Assembly (NCBI RefSeq): GCF_028283705.1
Contig: NZ_JAPWKD010000022.1
Coordinates: forward strand, 62,001-126,000
From: Pantoea sp.
GTDB taxonomy: Bacteria; Pseudomonadota; Gammaproteobacteria; Enterobacterales; Enterobacteriaceae
Length of the DNA: 64,000 nucleotides
Direction: 5' to 3'
A program made the position numbers and the translations under genes. Below, in pieces: positions 34,687-43,301 of the stretch (the stretch's first letter is position 1; each line of letters starts with the position of its first letter). A model generated the notes under the pieces. The model searched no databases and had not been told where the DNA came from. It saw only the letters and a program-made list of their open reading frames with translations.

Positions 34687-35778
34687 TTATTTTTTAACTT
34701 CGCTCGCGCTCTGCCAGCGGCGTTTGATACGGCGAACTTTACGCGCGACGCGCCAGGCGTGTTTCAGGCAATAGCCGTAGAAACAAAACGCCACCAGAAA
34801 TAGCAACAACATCACCCACTCCGGGATGAAGGCCAGATACTCACCCAATACCCCGATACCCGCAAGGATCGCCGCCGCAGTGGTAATCAACAGGAATGCC
34901 TGCCGCGAAGTAAAGCCCGCGCGCATAATCAGATGATGGATGTGCTGGCGGTCGGCAGAAAACGGACTCATCCCCTTACGCAGACGGCGATACATGATGG
35001 CAACCATATCCATCAGCGGGATGGCAATCAGCCATAGCGCCGTCACGGGCGTAATCGGGTGACTCAGACCCTGCGTGGTTTCCAGTAAGATCCAGATGAT
35101 GGTGAAACCGATCATGGTGCTACCGGCATCACCCATAAACACTTTGTAGCGCCGTCCGAGGAAACCGAGGTTAAGCAGAATATAGGGGATGGTGGCGGCA
35201 ATCATGGCGAAGCACCACATCGCCAGGCTGCTCTGACCGTCAAAGTATAGAATGATGCCCATCGCACCAAAGGTGACGCAGGATAAGCCCCCCAGCAAAC
35301 CATCGATACCATCAACCATATTGAAGGCGTTGATCGCCGCCCAGACGGCAAACAGCGTCAGCACGTAGCCAAACGGGCCAACAATCAACTCGAACGGTCC
35401 AATGATAAAACCGAGACTGAGTAAATAGAGTTTGGCCCCCACCATCATCACGACGGCAATGGCAGCCTGCACCCCGGCACGAATCTTCACGCTGATGTCG
35501 AAGCGATCATCCAGTGCCCCCACAAACACCAACACACCGGCGCAGCTGAGATACAGCAAAGCATGGGGAAGATAGTAGTTGGAAATGATAAAAGCGAAGC
35601 AGATCCCCGCGTAGACGGAGATACCCCCGACAAGCGGAATGGCACCATGGTGACGTTTTCTGGAGTTGGGTGTGTCAACCAGCCCAATCTTTTTAGCCGC
35701 TTTACGAGCAAAAAACAGGAACGCTAAGGAAAACAGAAAAACTATACCAAGTTCAGTACTCATAGTGAGTAAATTCAC
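34687..35778 (-). CDS. wecA: UDP-GlcNAc:undecaprenyl-phosphate GlcNAc-1-P transferase WecA
   Basis: This 363-aa polyprenyl-phosphate transferase has about 11 membrane helices. Landmarks are GALDDRFDISVKIR (DD motif), NAFNMVDGIDGLLGG, VFMGDAGSTMIGF and the HIHH motif in ADRQHIHHLIMRAG. It makes undecaprenyl-PP-GlcNAc, the first step for common antigen and often O-antigen. The start is GTG at 35778 (MNLLTMSTELG), matching E. coli. The ribosome site is weak. It is the first gene of the wec operon, downstream of rho. Confidence 0.95.
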   Translation of the reverse strand: MNLLTMSTELGIVFLFSLAFLFFARKAAKKIGLVDTPNSRKRHHGAIPLVGGISVYAGICFAFIISNYYLPHALLYLSCAGVLVFVGALDDRFDISVKIRAGVQAAIAVVMMVGAKLYLLSLGFIIGPFELIVGPFGYVLTLFAVWAAINAFNMVDGIDGLLGGLSCVTFGAMGIILYFDGQSSLAMWCFAMIAATIPYILLNLGFLGRRYKVFMGDAGSTMIGFTIIWILLETTQGLSHPITPVTALWLIAIPLMDMVAIMYRRLRKGMSPFSADRQHIHHLIMRAGFTSRQAFLLITTAAAILAGIGVLGEYLAFIPEWVMLLLFLVAFCFYGYCLKHAWRVARKVRRIKRRWQSASEVKK

Positions 35779-35860
35779 ATTAACGCTCTCAGCTAAAATC
35801 GTGGACAACAATAAGCAATTTTTTCGCCTTTGCCGTTCATCCCGAGTCCTAATTCCGCCT

Positions 35861-35897
35861 CAGAAGTGTGCGTTTGATTAAAAAATAATCACTTCTG
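35861..35897 (-). promoter_or_regulatory. Overlapping dyads in the wecA leader
   Basis: An 8-bp inverted repeat CAGAAGTG/CACTTCTG (35861-35868 and 35890-35897) encloses a second dyad TGATTA/TAATCA (35875-35880 and 35886-35891). The two share two bases, so they could form alternative stems. A -10 TATAAT on the minus strand (35906-35911) would place the RNA start at about 35899, putting the structure at the very 5' end of the wecA mRNA. No good -35 is visible. Confidence 0.5.
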
Positions 35898-35947
35898 CCA
35901 CAGTCATTATAAATACTCCCGACAGGCCTAATCCTAATGCCCGAAAA

Positions 35948-35976
35948 TGAAAAACGCCACGTTAAGACGTGGCGTT
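35948..35976 (-). terminator. rho intrinsic terminator
   Basis: A perfect 10-bp stem (AACGCCACGT/ACGTGGCGTT) with a 4-nt loop is followed by TTTTC on the minus strand, 63 nt past the rho stop. It separates rho from wecA. Confidence 0.88.
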
Positions 35977-36038
35977 AGTGATAAATCCTGGCAAATTGTG
36001 CGGAAAGAACGGCTGAGGCGCTCTCCGCACCCAACGCG

Positions 36039-37298
36039 TCAGGAACGCTTCATCATATCGAAGAATTCGTCGTTGGTTTTGGTCATCGCCAGTTTGTTGA
36101 TGAGGAACTCCATCGCATCGATTTCACCCATCGGATGGATGATTTTGCGCAGGATCCACATCTTCTGCAGTTCTTCAGAAGAAGTCAGCAGCTCTTCTTT
36201 ACGCGTACCGGAGCGGTTGTAGTCAATCGCCGGGAACACACGTTTTTCCGCAATCTTACGGGAAAGGTGCAGTTCCATGTTACCCGTACCTTTAAATTCT
36301 TCGTAGATGACTTCGTCCATCTTCGAACCGGTATCAACCAGCGCAGTCGCGATGATGGTCAGGCTGCCGCCCTCTTCCACGTTACGTGCCGCACCGAAGA
36401 AACGCTTCGGACGATGCAGGGCGTTGGCATCCACACCACCGGTCAACACTTTACCGGAGGCCGGAACAACGGTGTTGTAGGCACGCGCCAGACGGGTGAT
36501 GGAGTCGAGCAGGATGATCACGTCTTTTTTGTGCTCAACCAGGCGCTTGGCCTTCTCAATCACCATTTCCGCAACCTGCACGTGACGGGAAGCCGGTTCG
36601 TCAAAGGTCGATGCGATAACTTCGCCTTTCACCAGACGCTGCATCTCGGTCACTTCTTCCGGACGTTCGTCAATCAGCAGCACCATCAGCACGCAATCCG
36701 GGTGATTGTAAGCGATGCTCTGTGCGATGTTCTGCAGCAGCATGGTTTTACCGGCTTTCGGCGGTGCAACGATCAGACCACGCTGGCCACGGCCAATCGG
36801 TGAAGCCAGATCCAGCACACGTGCGGTCAGGTCTTCAGTTGAGCCATTACCCCGCTCCATACGCAGACGGCTGTTTGCGTGCAGCGGCGTGAGGTTTTCG
36901 AACAGAATCTTACTACGGGCGTTTTCCGGCTTATCGTAGTTAACTTCATTAACCTTCAGCAGGGCAAAATAACGCTCACCTTCTTTCGGCGGACGGATTT
37001 TACCGGAGATGGTGTCACCTGTGCGGAGGTTGAAGCGGCGGATTTGGCTGGGAGAAACGTAGATATCGTCGGGACCGGCGAGGTAGGAGCTGTCTGCAGA
37101 GCGGAGGAAACCAAATCCATCCTGCAGTATCTCCAGCACACCATCACCGAAGATGTCTTCACCACTCTTGGCGTGCTGCTTCAGAATGGCGAAAATAATA
37201 TCCTGCTTGCGCATACGCGCCAGGTTTTCCAGCCCCATATTTTCGCCGAGAGTAATCAGCTCAGAAACCGGCGTATTCTTTAATTCGGTAAGATTCAT
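36039..37298 (-). CDS. rho: Transcription termination factor Rho
   Basis: This 419-aa protein is equal in length and nearly identical to E. coli Rho. The N-terminal helix bundle and OSB-fold RNA-binding domain (residues about 1-130) include DGFGFLRS. Walker A is PPKAGKTML near residues 180-187, the Q-loop lies in the segment after LTGGVDANALHRPKRFFGAARN, and the R-loop is GTGNMELHLSRK. It forms a hexameric RNA helicase that ends transcription. Its own leader is C-rich, as expected for autogenous Rho-dependent attenuation. Confidence 0.97.
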   Translation of the reverse strand: MNLTELKNTPVSELITLGENMGLENLARMRKQDIIFAILKQHAKSGEDIFGDGVLEILQDGFGFLRSADSSYLAGPDDIYVSPSQIRRFNLRTGDTISGKIRPPKEGERYFALLKVNEVNYDKPENARSKILFENLTPLHANSRLRMERGNGSTEDLTARVLDLASPIGRGQRGLIVAPPKAGKTMLLQNIAQSIAYNHPDCVLMVLLIDERPEEVTEMQRLVKGEVIASTFDEPASRHVQVAEMVIEKAKRLVEHKKDVIILLDSITRLARAYNTVVPASGKVLTGGVDANALHRPKRFFGAARNVEEGGSLTIIATALVDTGSKMDEVIYEEFKGTGNMELHLSRKIAEKRVFPAIDYNRSGTRKEELLTSSEELQKMWILRKIIHPMGEIDAMEFLINKLAMTKTNDEFFDMMKRS

Positions 37299-37645
37299 AT
37301 GATGGGTTCTTAAACTCGGGGTAATTCTCGAAATGTTTGTCGTGAATGGTATGGCGAATATTCCATGCCTGTTTAATGGCTCTTTATTCGACTCTGCTCG
37401 ACGGATATCGTCAGGGATGGCGATAAGGGAGCGAGGAGACGGTCGATAATGTTGCCAGGGGTACTAGCCGTCAGATTGCCAAACCACGAAAACGTTCAAT
37501 GCGAATAGGGTCTGACAAAGGAAATCTTTAGATGCAAACTACAAGGTAAGTGCGTAATGCAGTATTGACAACTTATCACGCTAAAACGGAGACGTCCAGC
37601 AGTGGAGAAAAAATTCACCACTGCGGACGAAACACCGCGCTGGGC
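37299..37645 (-). other. trxA-rho intergenic region and rho leader
   Basis: This 347-nt stretch has no convincing gene. Nearest trxA it holds a 7-bp inverted repeat with the T-run in its loop (37599-37624). Next come a possible promoter TTGTCA-17 nt-TACCTT around 37543-37571 and a strongly C-over-G segment (about 37404-37450) typical of a Rho loading site. Last is an 18-codon ORF (37310-37366, MEYSPYHSRQTFRELPRV) ending 11 nt before rho with a poorly placed ribosome site. The 33-residue RhoL peptide of E. coli is not recognisable. Confidence 0.5.
37599..37624 (-). terminator. Hairpin downstream of trxA, possible terminator
   Basis: GCAGTGG/CCACTGC form a 7-bp stem whose 12-nt loop contains six T on the minus strand. 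A competing 4-bp GCGG/CCGC hairpin (37623-37638) lies just upstream and would leave that T-run free as a U-tract. Either could end trxA transcription. The evidence is weak. Confidence 0.4.
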
Positions 37646-37978
37646 TTAGCCCAGGTTAGCGTTCAGGAACTCTTTCAGCTGGCCTTTTGACAGTGCGCCA
37701 ACTTTGGTAGCCGCCACCTCGCCGTTCTTAAACAGCAGCAGGGTCGGAATGCCGCGAATGCCATACTTCGGCGCGGTGCCCGGGTTGTCGTCAATGTTCA
37801 ACTTGGCGATGGTGAGCTTACCGTCGTACTCTTCTGCGACTTCATCAAGGATCGGCGCGATCATTTTGCAAGGACCACACCATTCAGCCCAGAAATCTAC
37901 CAGTGTCACACCGTCTGCTTTCAGCACGTCAGTGTCGAAACTGTCATCGGTCAGGTGAACGATTTTATCGCTGCTCAT
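37646..37978 (-). CDS. trxA: Thioredoxin 1
   Basis: This 110-aa thioredoxin has the active site WCGPC with redox cysteines C34 and C37, the buried acid in VDFWAEW and the cis-proline in GIRGIPTLLLF. It is one residue longer than E. coli TrxA (extra Ser after the start). It is a general disulfide reductant and phage polymerase processivity factor. It diverges from rhlB and lies upstream of rho, the E. coli order. Confidence 0.97.
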   Translation of the reverse strand: MSSDKIVHLTDDSFDTDVLKADGVTLVDFWAEWCGPCKMIAPILDEVAEEYDGKLTIAKLNIDDNPGTAPKYGIRGIPTLLLFKNGEVAATKVGALSKGQLKEFLNANLG

Positions 37979-38095
37979 GTTTTACTCCACAAGATTATGC
38001 CTGGCGAATTGGCGTAAAATTTACCAACGTAGGTTGACTTTATTTCATCGGATACGCTTTCGTAAAGCGATAGTAAGCTGATATTCTACCACACT

Positions 38096-39391
38096 ATGAG
38101 CAAAACACACTTAACAGAACAGAAGTTTTCCGACTTCGCCCTGCACCCAAAGGTAGTGGAAGCCCTTGATAAAAAAGGCTTTCATAACTGCACGCCCATT
38201 CAGGCGCTCGCGTTGCCTCTTACGCTTTCAGGGCGTGACGTCGCGGGTCAGGCGCAAACCGGTACCGGCAAAACGATGGCGTTTCTGACGTCAACGTTTC
38301 ATCATCTTCTTACTCATCCTGCCGCTGAAGGCCGCCAGGTTAATCAGCCGCGCGCGTTGATCATGGCGCCGACGCGTGAACTCGCAGTGCAGATCCATGC
38401 TGATGCAGAACCGCTGGCAGCAGCCACCGGCCTGAAGCTGGGTCTTGCCTATGGTGGCGACGGTTACGATAAACAGCTGAAAGTGCTGGAACAGGGCGTG
38501 GATATTCTGGTGGGAACCACCGGACGCCTGATTGATTACGCCAAACAGAACCACATCAATCTGGGCGCGATTCAGGTGGTGGTACTGGATGAAGCCGACC
38601 GTATGTTCGATCTCGGTTTTATCAAAGACATCCGCTGGGTGTTCCGCCGTATTCCTCCTGCGACACAGCGTCTGAGCATGCTGTTCTCCGCCACGTTGTC
38701 GTACCGTGTGCGCGAACTGGCGTTCGAACATATGAACAACGCTGAATACGTGGAAGTGGAACCGGAGCAGAAAACCGGCCATCGCATCAAAGAAGAGCTT
38801 TTCTATCCTTCTAACGAAGAGAAAATGCGTCTGCTGCAGACCCTGCTGGAAGAAGAGTGGCCAGATCGCGCCATCGTCTTCGCCAACACCAAGCATCGTT
38901 GTGAAGACATCTGGGGCCACCTGGCTGCCGATGGTCATCGCGTCGGTTTGCTGACCGGTGATGTGGCACAGAAAAAACGTCTGCGCATTCTCGACGATTT
39001 CACCAAAGGTGACGTTGATATCCTGGTGGCAACCGATGTCGCCGCGCGTGGTCTGCATATTCCTGCGGTTACCCACGTGTTTAACTACGATTTGCCCGAC
39101 GATCGTGAAGATTACGTGCACCGCATTGGCCGTACTGGCCGCGCGGGTGCCAGCGGTCACTCCATCAGCCTGGCGTGTGAAGAGTATGCACTGAACCTGC
39201 CAGCCATTGAGGAGTATATCGGTCACGGTATTCCGGTGAGCAAATACAACAGCGAAGCACTGCTGAGTGACCTGCCGCCGCCGAAACGTTTGACCCGTAA
39301 CCGCTCTGGCAATGGCCCGCGTCGTGGTGGCAACAATGCCAACCGTCGCAGTGGCGCACCGCGTAATAACAACCGTAAACGTTCGGGTTAA
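38096..39391 (+). CDS. rhlB: DEAD-box RNA helicase RhlB
   Basis: The product is a 431-aa DEAD-box helicase. The Q motif is CTPIQALALPL, motif I is AQTGTGKT (about residues 53-60), motif II is VLDEADRMFD near residue 165, motif III is SAT, and motif VI is HRIGRTGRAG. The C-terminal tail (about 395-431) is basic, rich in Arg, Asn and Gly. It is the helicase partner of RNase E in the RNA degradosome. gppA starts 8 nt after the stop, suggesting cotranscription. Confidence 0.96.
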   Translation: MSKTHLTEQKFSDFALHPKVVEALDKKGFHNCTPIQALALPLTLSGRDVAGQAQTGTGKTMAFLTSTFHHLLTHPAAEGRQVNQPRALIMAPTRELAVQIHADAEPLAAATGLKLGLAYGGDGYDKQLKVLEQGVDILVGTTGRLIDYAKQNHINLGAIQVVVLDEADRMFDLGFIKDIRWVFRRIPPATQRLSMLFSATLSYRVRELAFEHMNNAEYVEVEPEQKTGHRIKEELFYPSNEEKMRLLQTLLEEEWPDRAIVFANTKHRCEDIWGHLAADGHRVGLLTGDVAQKKRLRILDDFTKGDVDILVATDVAARGLHIPAVTHVFNYDLPDDREDYVHRIGRTGRAGASGHSISLACEEYALNLPAIEEYIGHGIPVSKYNSEALLSDLPPPKRLTRNRSGNGPRRGGNNANRRSGAPRNNNRKRSG

Positions 39392-39398
39392 GCACACC

Positions 39399-40883
39399 AT
39401 GCTAAGCGCATCGTCACTTTATGCTGCGATTGATCTGGGTTCCAACAGCTTTCATATGTTGGTGGTGCGCGAAGTCTCAGGCAGCATTCAGACGGTCGCG
39501 CGTATTAAACGCAAAGTGCGTCTGGCTGCCGGTCTGGACAAAGAGAGCCAGCTCTCAGCAGAAGCGATGCAGCGCGGCTGGCAGTGCCTGAAACTTTTCT
39601 CCGAACAGCTGCAGGATATTCCTGCTGAGCAGATCCGCGTGGTCGCGACTGCCACGCTGCGTCTTGCCGCGAACGCGCAGGATTTTCTTGCCACCGCAGA
39701 GCAGATTCTTGGTTGCCCGGTCAATGTGATCAGCGGCGAAGAAGAAGCCCGACTGATTTATCAGGGCGTGGCGCATACCACCGGCGGTTCCGATCAACGT
39801 CTGGTGGTGGACATTGGCGGCGGCAGTACCGAACTGGTCACCGGTGAGGGCTCCCATGCCACCACGCTGTTTAGTCTGTCGATGGGTTGCGTAACCTGGC
39901 TGGAGCGCTACTTCAGCGATCGTCATCTGGCAAAGGAGAATTTCGCCCAGGCCGAGCAGGCTGCACGCGAAATGATTCGTCCGGTGGTGGCGTCTCTGCG
40001 GGAAAAAGGCTGGCAGATTTGTGTGGGTGCCTCGGGCACCGTGCAGGCGTTACAGGAAATTATGGTGGCGCAGGGGATGGATGAACGTATCACCCTGAGC
40101 AAACTGCAACAGCTGAAACAGCGCGCCATTCAGTGCGGCAAGCTGGAAGAGCTGGAAATTGAGGGACTGACGCTGGAACGCGCGTTGGTTTTCCCCAGCG
40201 GCCTGTCGATCCTGATTGCTATCTTTCAGGAACTCGGTATCGAAAGCATGACACTGGCCGGTGGCGCACTGCGCGAGGGCCTGGTCTATGGCATGCTTCA
40301 TTTGCCGATTGATCGCGATATCCGCAGCCGTACCCTGCAAAACGTGCAGCGTCGTTTTGCCATCGATGTTGATCAGGCCGAACGTGTCCGGCAATTAGCG
40401 GAAAGTTTTATTCGCCAGGTAAGTACCAGCTGGAAACTGGATCATCGATGTCGCGATCTCCTTCTCAGTGCCTGTTCTATCCATGAAATTGGCCTGAGCG
40501 TCGATTTCCGCCAGGCTTCACAGCACGCCGCTTACCTGATTCGCCACCTCGATCTTCCCGGTTTTACCCCCGCCCAGAAAAAACTACTGGCCTGCCTGTT
40601 ACAGAACCAGAGCGGCAGCATTGATCTCGCGCTACTGACGCAGCAAAATGCTGTGCCACCGCGCCTGGCTGAGCGTCTGTGCCGTTTGTTACGTCTGGCG
40701 ATTATCTTCTCCAGCCGTCGTCGCGATGACACCTTACCGGCGGTACGCTTGCAGGCGGATGATGATGCGTTGCACCTGACGCTGCCAGCAGGCTGGCTGC
40801 AGGCGCATCCGTTAAGGGCGGAGTTGCTGGAGCAGGAGAGTCATTATCAGTCGTATGTACATTGGTTATTAACCCTGTCCTGA
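39399..40883 (+). CDS. gppA: Guanosine pentaphosphate phosphohydrolase GppA
   Basis: This 494-aa protein is the same length as E. coli GppA. The ASKHA phosphatase domain shows AAIDLGSNSFHM (phosphate 1) and VVDIGGGSTELV (phosphate 2), followed by a C-terminal HD-like helical domain from about residue 310. It converts pppGpp to ppGpp and degrades polyphosphate. ATG at 39399 gives MLSASSLYAAIDLGSNS. The open frame extends 29 codons into rhlB, which is rejected. Confidence 0.95.
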   Translation: MLSASSLYAAIDLGSNSFHMLVVREVSGSIQTVARIKRKVRLAAGLDKESQLSAEAMQRGWQCLKLFSEQLQDIPAEQIRVVATATLRLAANAQDFLATAEQILGCPVNVISGEEEARLIYQGVAHTTGGSDQRLVVDIGGGSTELVTGEGSHATTLFSLSMGCVTWLERYFSDRHLAKENFAQAEQAAREMIRPVVASLREKGWQICVGASGTVQALQEIMVAQGMDERITLSKLQQLKQRAIQCGKLEELEIEGLTLERALVFPSGLSILIAIFQELGIESMTLAGGALREGLVYGMLHLPIDRDIRSRTLQNVQRRFAIDVDQAERVRQLAESFIRQVSTSWKLDHRCRDLLLSACSIHEIGLSVDFRQASQHAAYLIRHLDLPGFTPAQKKLLACLLQNQSGSIDLALLTQQNAVPPRLAERLCRLLRLAIIFSSRRRDDTLPAVRLQADDDALHLTLPAGWLQAHPLRAELLEQESHYQSYVHWLLTLS

Positions 40884-40893
40884 TCTACCCGTA

Positions 40894-40915
40894 GCGACGC
40901 GATTTATCGCGTCGC
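40894..40915. repeat. Palindrome type B, copy 2, between convergent gppA and rep
   Basis: This is a perfect 10-bp inverted repeat GCGACGCGAT/ATCGCGTCGC with a TT centre, 11 bp past the gppA stop and 5 bp before the rep stop. It shares CGTAGCG and CGCGATTTATCGCG with the copy after corA at 9882-9897. Confidence 0.8.
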
Positions 40916-40919
40916 GGCA

Positions 40920-42944
40920 TTATGACCCCTTCTTCGCGTTCTCCAGCATCGCCCGTAACCCGGCGACACGCGTCTGCCCGGTTTTCATCCGTTCCTCGGC
41001 GCTGACCACTTTTTTCTCGCGTTCCCACACCACATCATCCTGCGGCAATTCCAGCAGAAAACGGCTCGGCTCCGGGCGTACCAGCTCGCCATACTGACGT
41101 CGCTCGCGGCACAACGTGAAGGTCAGCTCCTTCTGCGCACGGGTAATCCCCACGTACGCCAGACGACGCTCCTCCTCGATATTGTTTTCATCGATGCTGC
41201 TCTGGTGCGGCAACAAACCTTCCTCCATCCCCACCAGATAGACATAAGGGAACTCCAGCCCTTTCGAGGCATGCAGCGTCATCAGCTGTACCTGATCGAC
41301 ATCCTCGTCGCTCTCCCCACGTTCCATCATGTCGCGCAGGGTAAAGCGTGTGACCACCTGCGCCAGCGTCATTGGCTCATCCAGCTCGCTTCCTTCCAGC
41401 ATTTCCGTCATCCACTGGAACAGCATATTGACGTTTTTCATGCGCATTTCAGCCGCCTTCGGGCTGGGTGAGGTTTCAAACAGCCAGCTTTCGTAGTCGA
41501 TGCCGCGAATCAGGTCACGAACCGCATTCACCGGCTCGCGCTCCGTTAGTTGAATCACCTCATTCAGCCAGCCGGTAAAACGTTGCAGATGCTCCAGACC
41601 GCGCCCGCTCAGGGTTTGCCCCAACCCCATATCGAAGCTGGCATTGAACATACTCTTATTACGCAGCGTGGCCCACTCGCCGAGTTTTTGCAGGGTAGCC
41701 GGTCCGATCTCGCGGCGCGGCGTATTCACAATTCGCTGAAAGGCACTGTCATCTTCGGGGTTGGTCAGTACACGCAGGTAGGCCAGCAGATCTTTAATCT
41801 CCGGTCGCGAGAAGAACGAGGTGCCGCCCGAAATTCGATAGGGAATACGGTTCTGCATCAGCTGCTTCTCGAAAACCCGCGACTGATGGTTGCCGCGGTA
41901 GAGAATGGCGTAATCCTTGTATTGCGTCTTATTGATAAAGTGATGCGCAATCAACTCTCCTGCGACGCGCTCCGCCTCATGATCTTCATGATTGGCCATC
42001 AACACTTTCAGCTCGCTACCGACACCCAGCTCGGAGAACAGGCGCTTCTCAAACACATGTGGATTGTTGGCAATCAGGATATTGGCGGCTTTGAGGATGC
42101 GCTGTGAGGAACGGTAATTCTGCTCCAGCTTCACCACCTCCAGTGCCGGAAAATCTTCTTTCAGCAGCACCAGGTTTTGCGGACGCGCACCACGCCAGGA
42201 ATAGATCGACTGATCATCATCGCCCACCACGGTAAAACGCGCCCGTGCGCCCACCAGCAGTTTGACCAATTCGTACTGGCTGGTGTTGGTGTCCTGATAT
42301 TCATCCACCAGCAGGTAACGAATGCGCTGCTGCCAGCGCTCGCGGACTTCCTGATTACGTTTCAGCAGCAGCGTCGGCAGCAGGATTAAATCGTCAAAAT
42401 CCAGCACGTTACAGGCTTTCAGGTGTTGATCGTACAGCTGGTAGCAGTGGGCAAAAATCTGGTCACGTTGTGACTTCGCCAGCCCCACCGCGCCCTGTGG
42501 ATCCACCAGGTCATTTTTCCAGTTGGAAATGGTGGAAATCAGTTGCTGCAACAGCGTCTTGTCTTCTTCCAGCCATTGTTTGGTCAGGTCTTTCAGCAGC
42601 GCCAGCTGATCCTGATCGTCAAACAACGAAAAGGTGGATTTCATGCCCAGCGCGGCATATTCGCGCTTAATGATTTCCAGCCCCAGGGTATGGAAGGTGG
42701 AGATCATCAGGCCGCGCGCCTCTTTGCGCCCCAGCGTCTGTGCCACACGTTCCTTCATCTCGCGCGAGGCCTTGTTGGTAAAGGTCACGGCGGCGATGTG
42801 ACGCGCCTGGTAGCCGCACTCGCGGATCAGATGGGCAATTTTATTGGTGATTACACGGGTTTTACCCGAGCCAGCACCGGCCAGCACCAGGCAGGGACCG
42901 GTGACAAATTCGACAGCACGTTGTTGGCCGGGGTTTAAACGCAT
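40920..42944 (-). CDS. rep: ATP-dependent DNA helicase Rep
   Basis: This 674-aa superfamily 1A helicase is homologous to UvrD elsewhere in the window but clearly the Rep orthologue. Walker A GAGSGKT has its lysine at residue 28, VDEYQDTNTSQYE is motif II, GDDDQSIYSWRGA is motif III and RRLAYVGITRAQ is motif VI. It clears protein roadblocks ahead of the replisome. The start MRLNPGQQRAVEFV matches E. coli. It is divergent from ppiC and convergent with gppA. Confidence 0.97.
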   Translation of the reverse strand: MRLNPGQQRAVEFVTGPCLVLAGAGSGKTRVITNKIAHLIRECGYQARHIAAVTFTNKASREMKERVAQTLGRKEARGLMISTFHTLGLEIIKREYAALGMKSTFSLFDDQDQLALLKDLTKQWLEEDKTLLQQLISTISNWKNDLVDPQGAVGLAKSQRDQIFAHCYQLYDQHLKACNVLDFDDLILLPTLLLKRNQEVRERWQQRIRYLLVDEYQDTNTSQYELVKLLVGARARFTVVGDDDQSIYSWRGARPQNLVLLKEDFPALEVVKLEQNYRSSQRILKAANILIANNPHVFEKRLFSELGVGSELKVLMANHEDHEAERVAGELIAHHFINKTQYKDYAILYRGNHQSRVFEKQLMQNRIPYRISGGTSFFSRPEIKDLLAYLRVLTNPEDDSAFQRIVNTPRREIGPATLQKLGEWATLRNKSMFNASFDMGLGQTLSGRGLEHLQRFTGWLNEVIQLTEREPVNAVRDLIRGIDYESWLFETSPSPKAAEMRMKNVNMLFQWMTEMLEGSELDEPMTLAQVVTRFTLRDMMERGESDEDVDQVQLMTLHASKGLEFPYVYLVGMEEGLLPHQSSIDENNIEEERRLAYVGITRAQKELTFTLCRERRQYGELVRPEPSRFLLELPQDDVVWEREKKVVSAEERMKTGQTRVAGLRAMLENAKKGS

Positions 42945-43019
42945 AGCGGAATTTCACTCAGTTAAATCAGAAGGAGGCGGGTATAATGCGCGACGATTAT
43001 ACACAACTGAGACCGAATC

Positions 43020-43301
43020 ATGGCGAAAACTGCGGCGGCTTTACACATCCTGGTGAAGGATGAAGCACAGGCAAAAGCGCTGCTGGCCCAGCTGGAAAAA
43101 GGCGCGAATTTCCAGCAGCTGGCAAAAAAACACTCCACCTGCCCCTCCGGGCGTAACGGCGGCGATTTGGGCGAGTTCCGCAAAGGCCAGATGGTGCCAG
43201 CCTTTGATAAGGCGGTGTTCAGCTGCCCGTTACTGCAACCTTACGGACCGGTGAAAACCGCCTTTGGTTACCACATCATCAAGGTACTGTGGCGTAACTG
43301 A
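43020..43301 (+). CDS. ppiC: Parvulin-type peptidyl-prolyl isomerase PpiC
   Basis: This 93-aa stand-alone parvulin domain contains AAALHILVKDE, CPSGRNGGDLGEFRKGQMVPAFDKAVF and FGYHIIKV, matching E. coli PpiC in length. It is a cytoplasmic prolyl cis-trans isomerase. It ends one nt before the stop codon of the convergent yhjG, so the two genes abut. In E. coli the next genes are ilvC and ilvY, absent here. Confidence 0.95.
   Translation: MAKTAAALHILVKDEAQAKALLAQLEKGANFQQLAKKHSTCPSGRNGGDLGEFRKGQMVPAFDKAVFSCPLLQPYGPVKTAFGYHIIKVLWRN

Noticed and set aside
38291..39400. 369-codon minus-strand frame opposite rhlB
   Set aside because: Antisense to a complete DEAD-box helicase and without conserved features.
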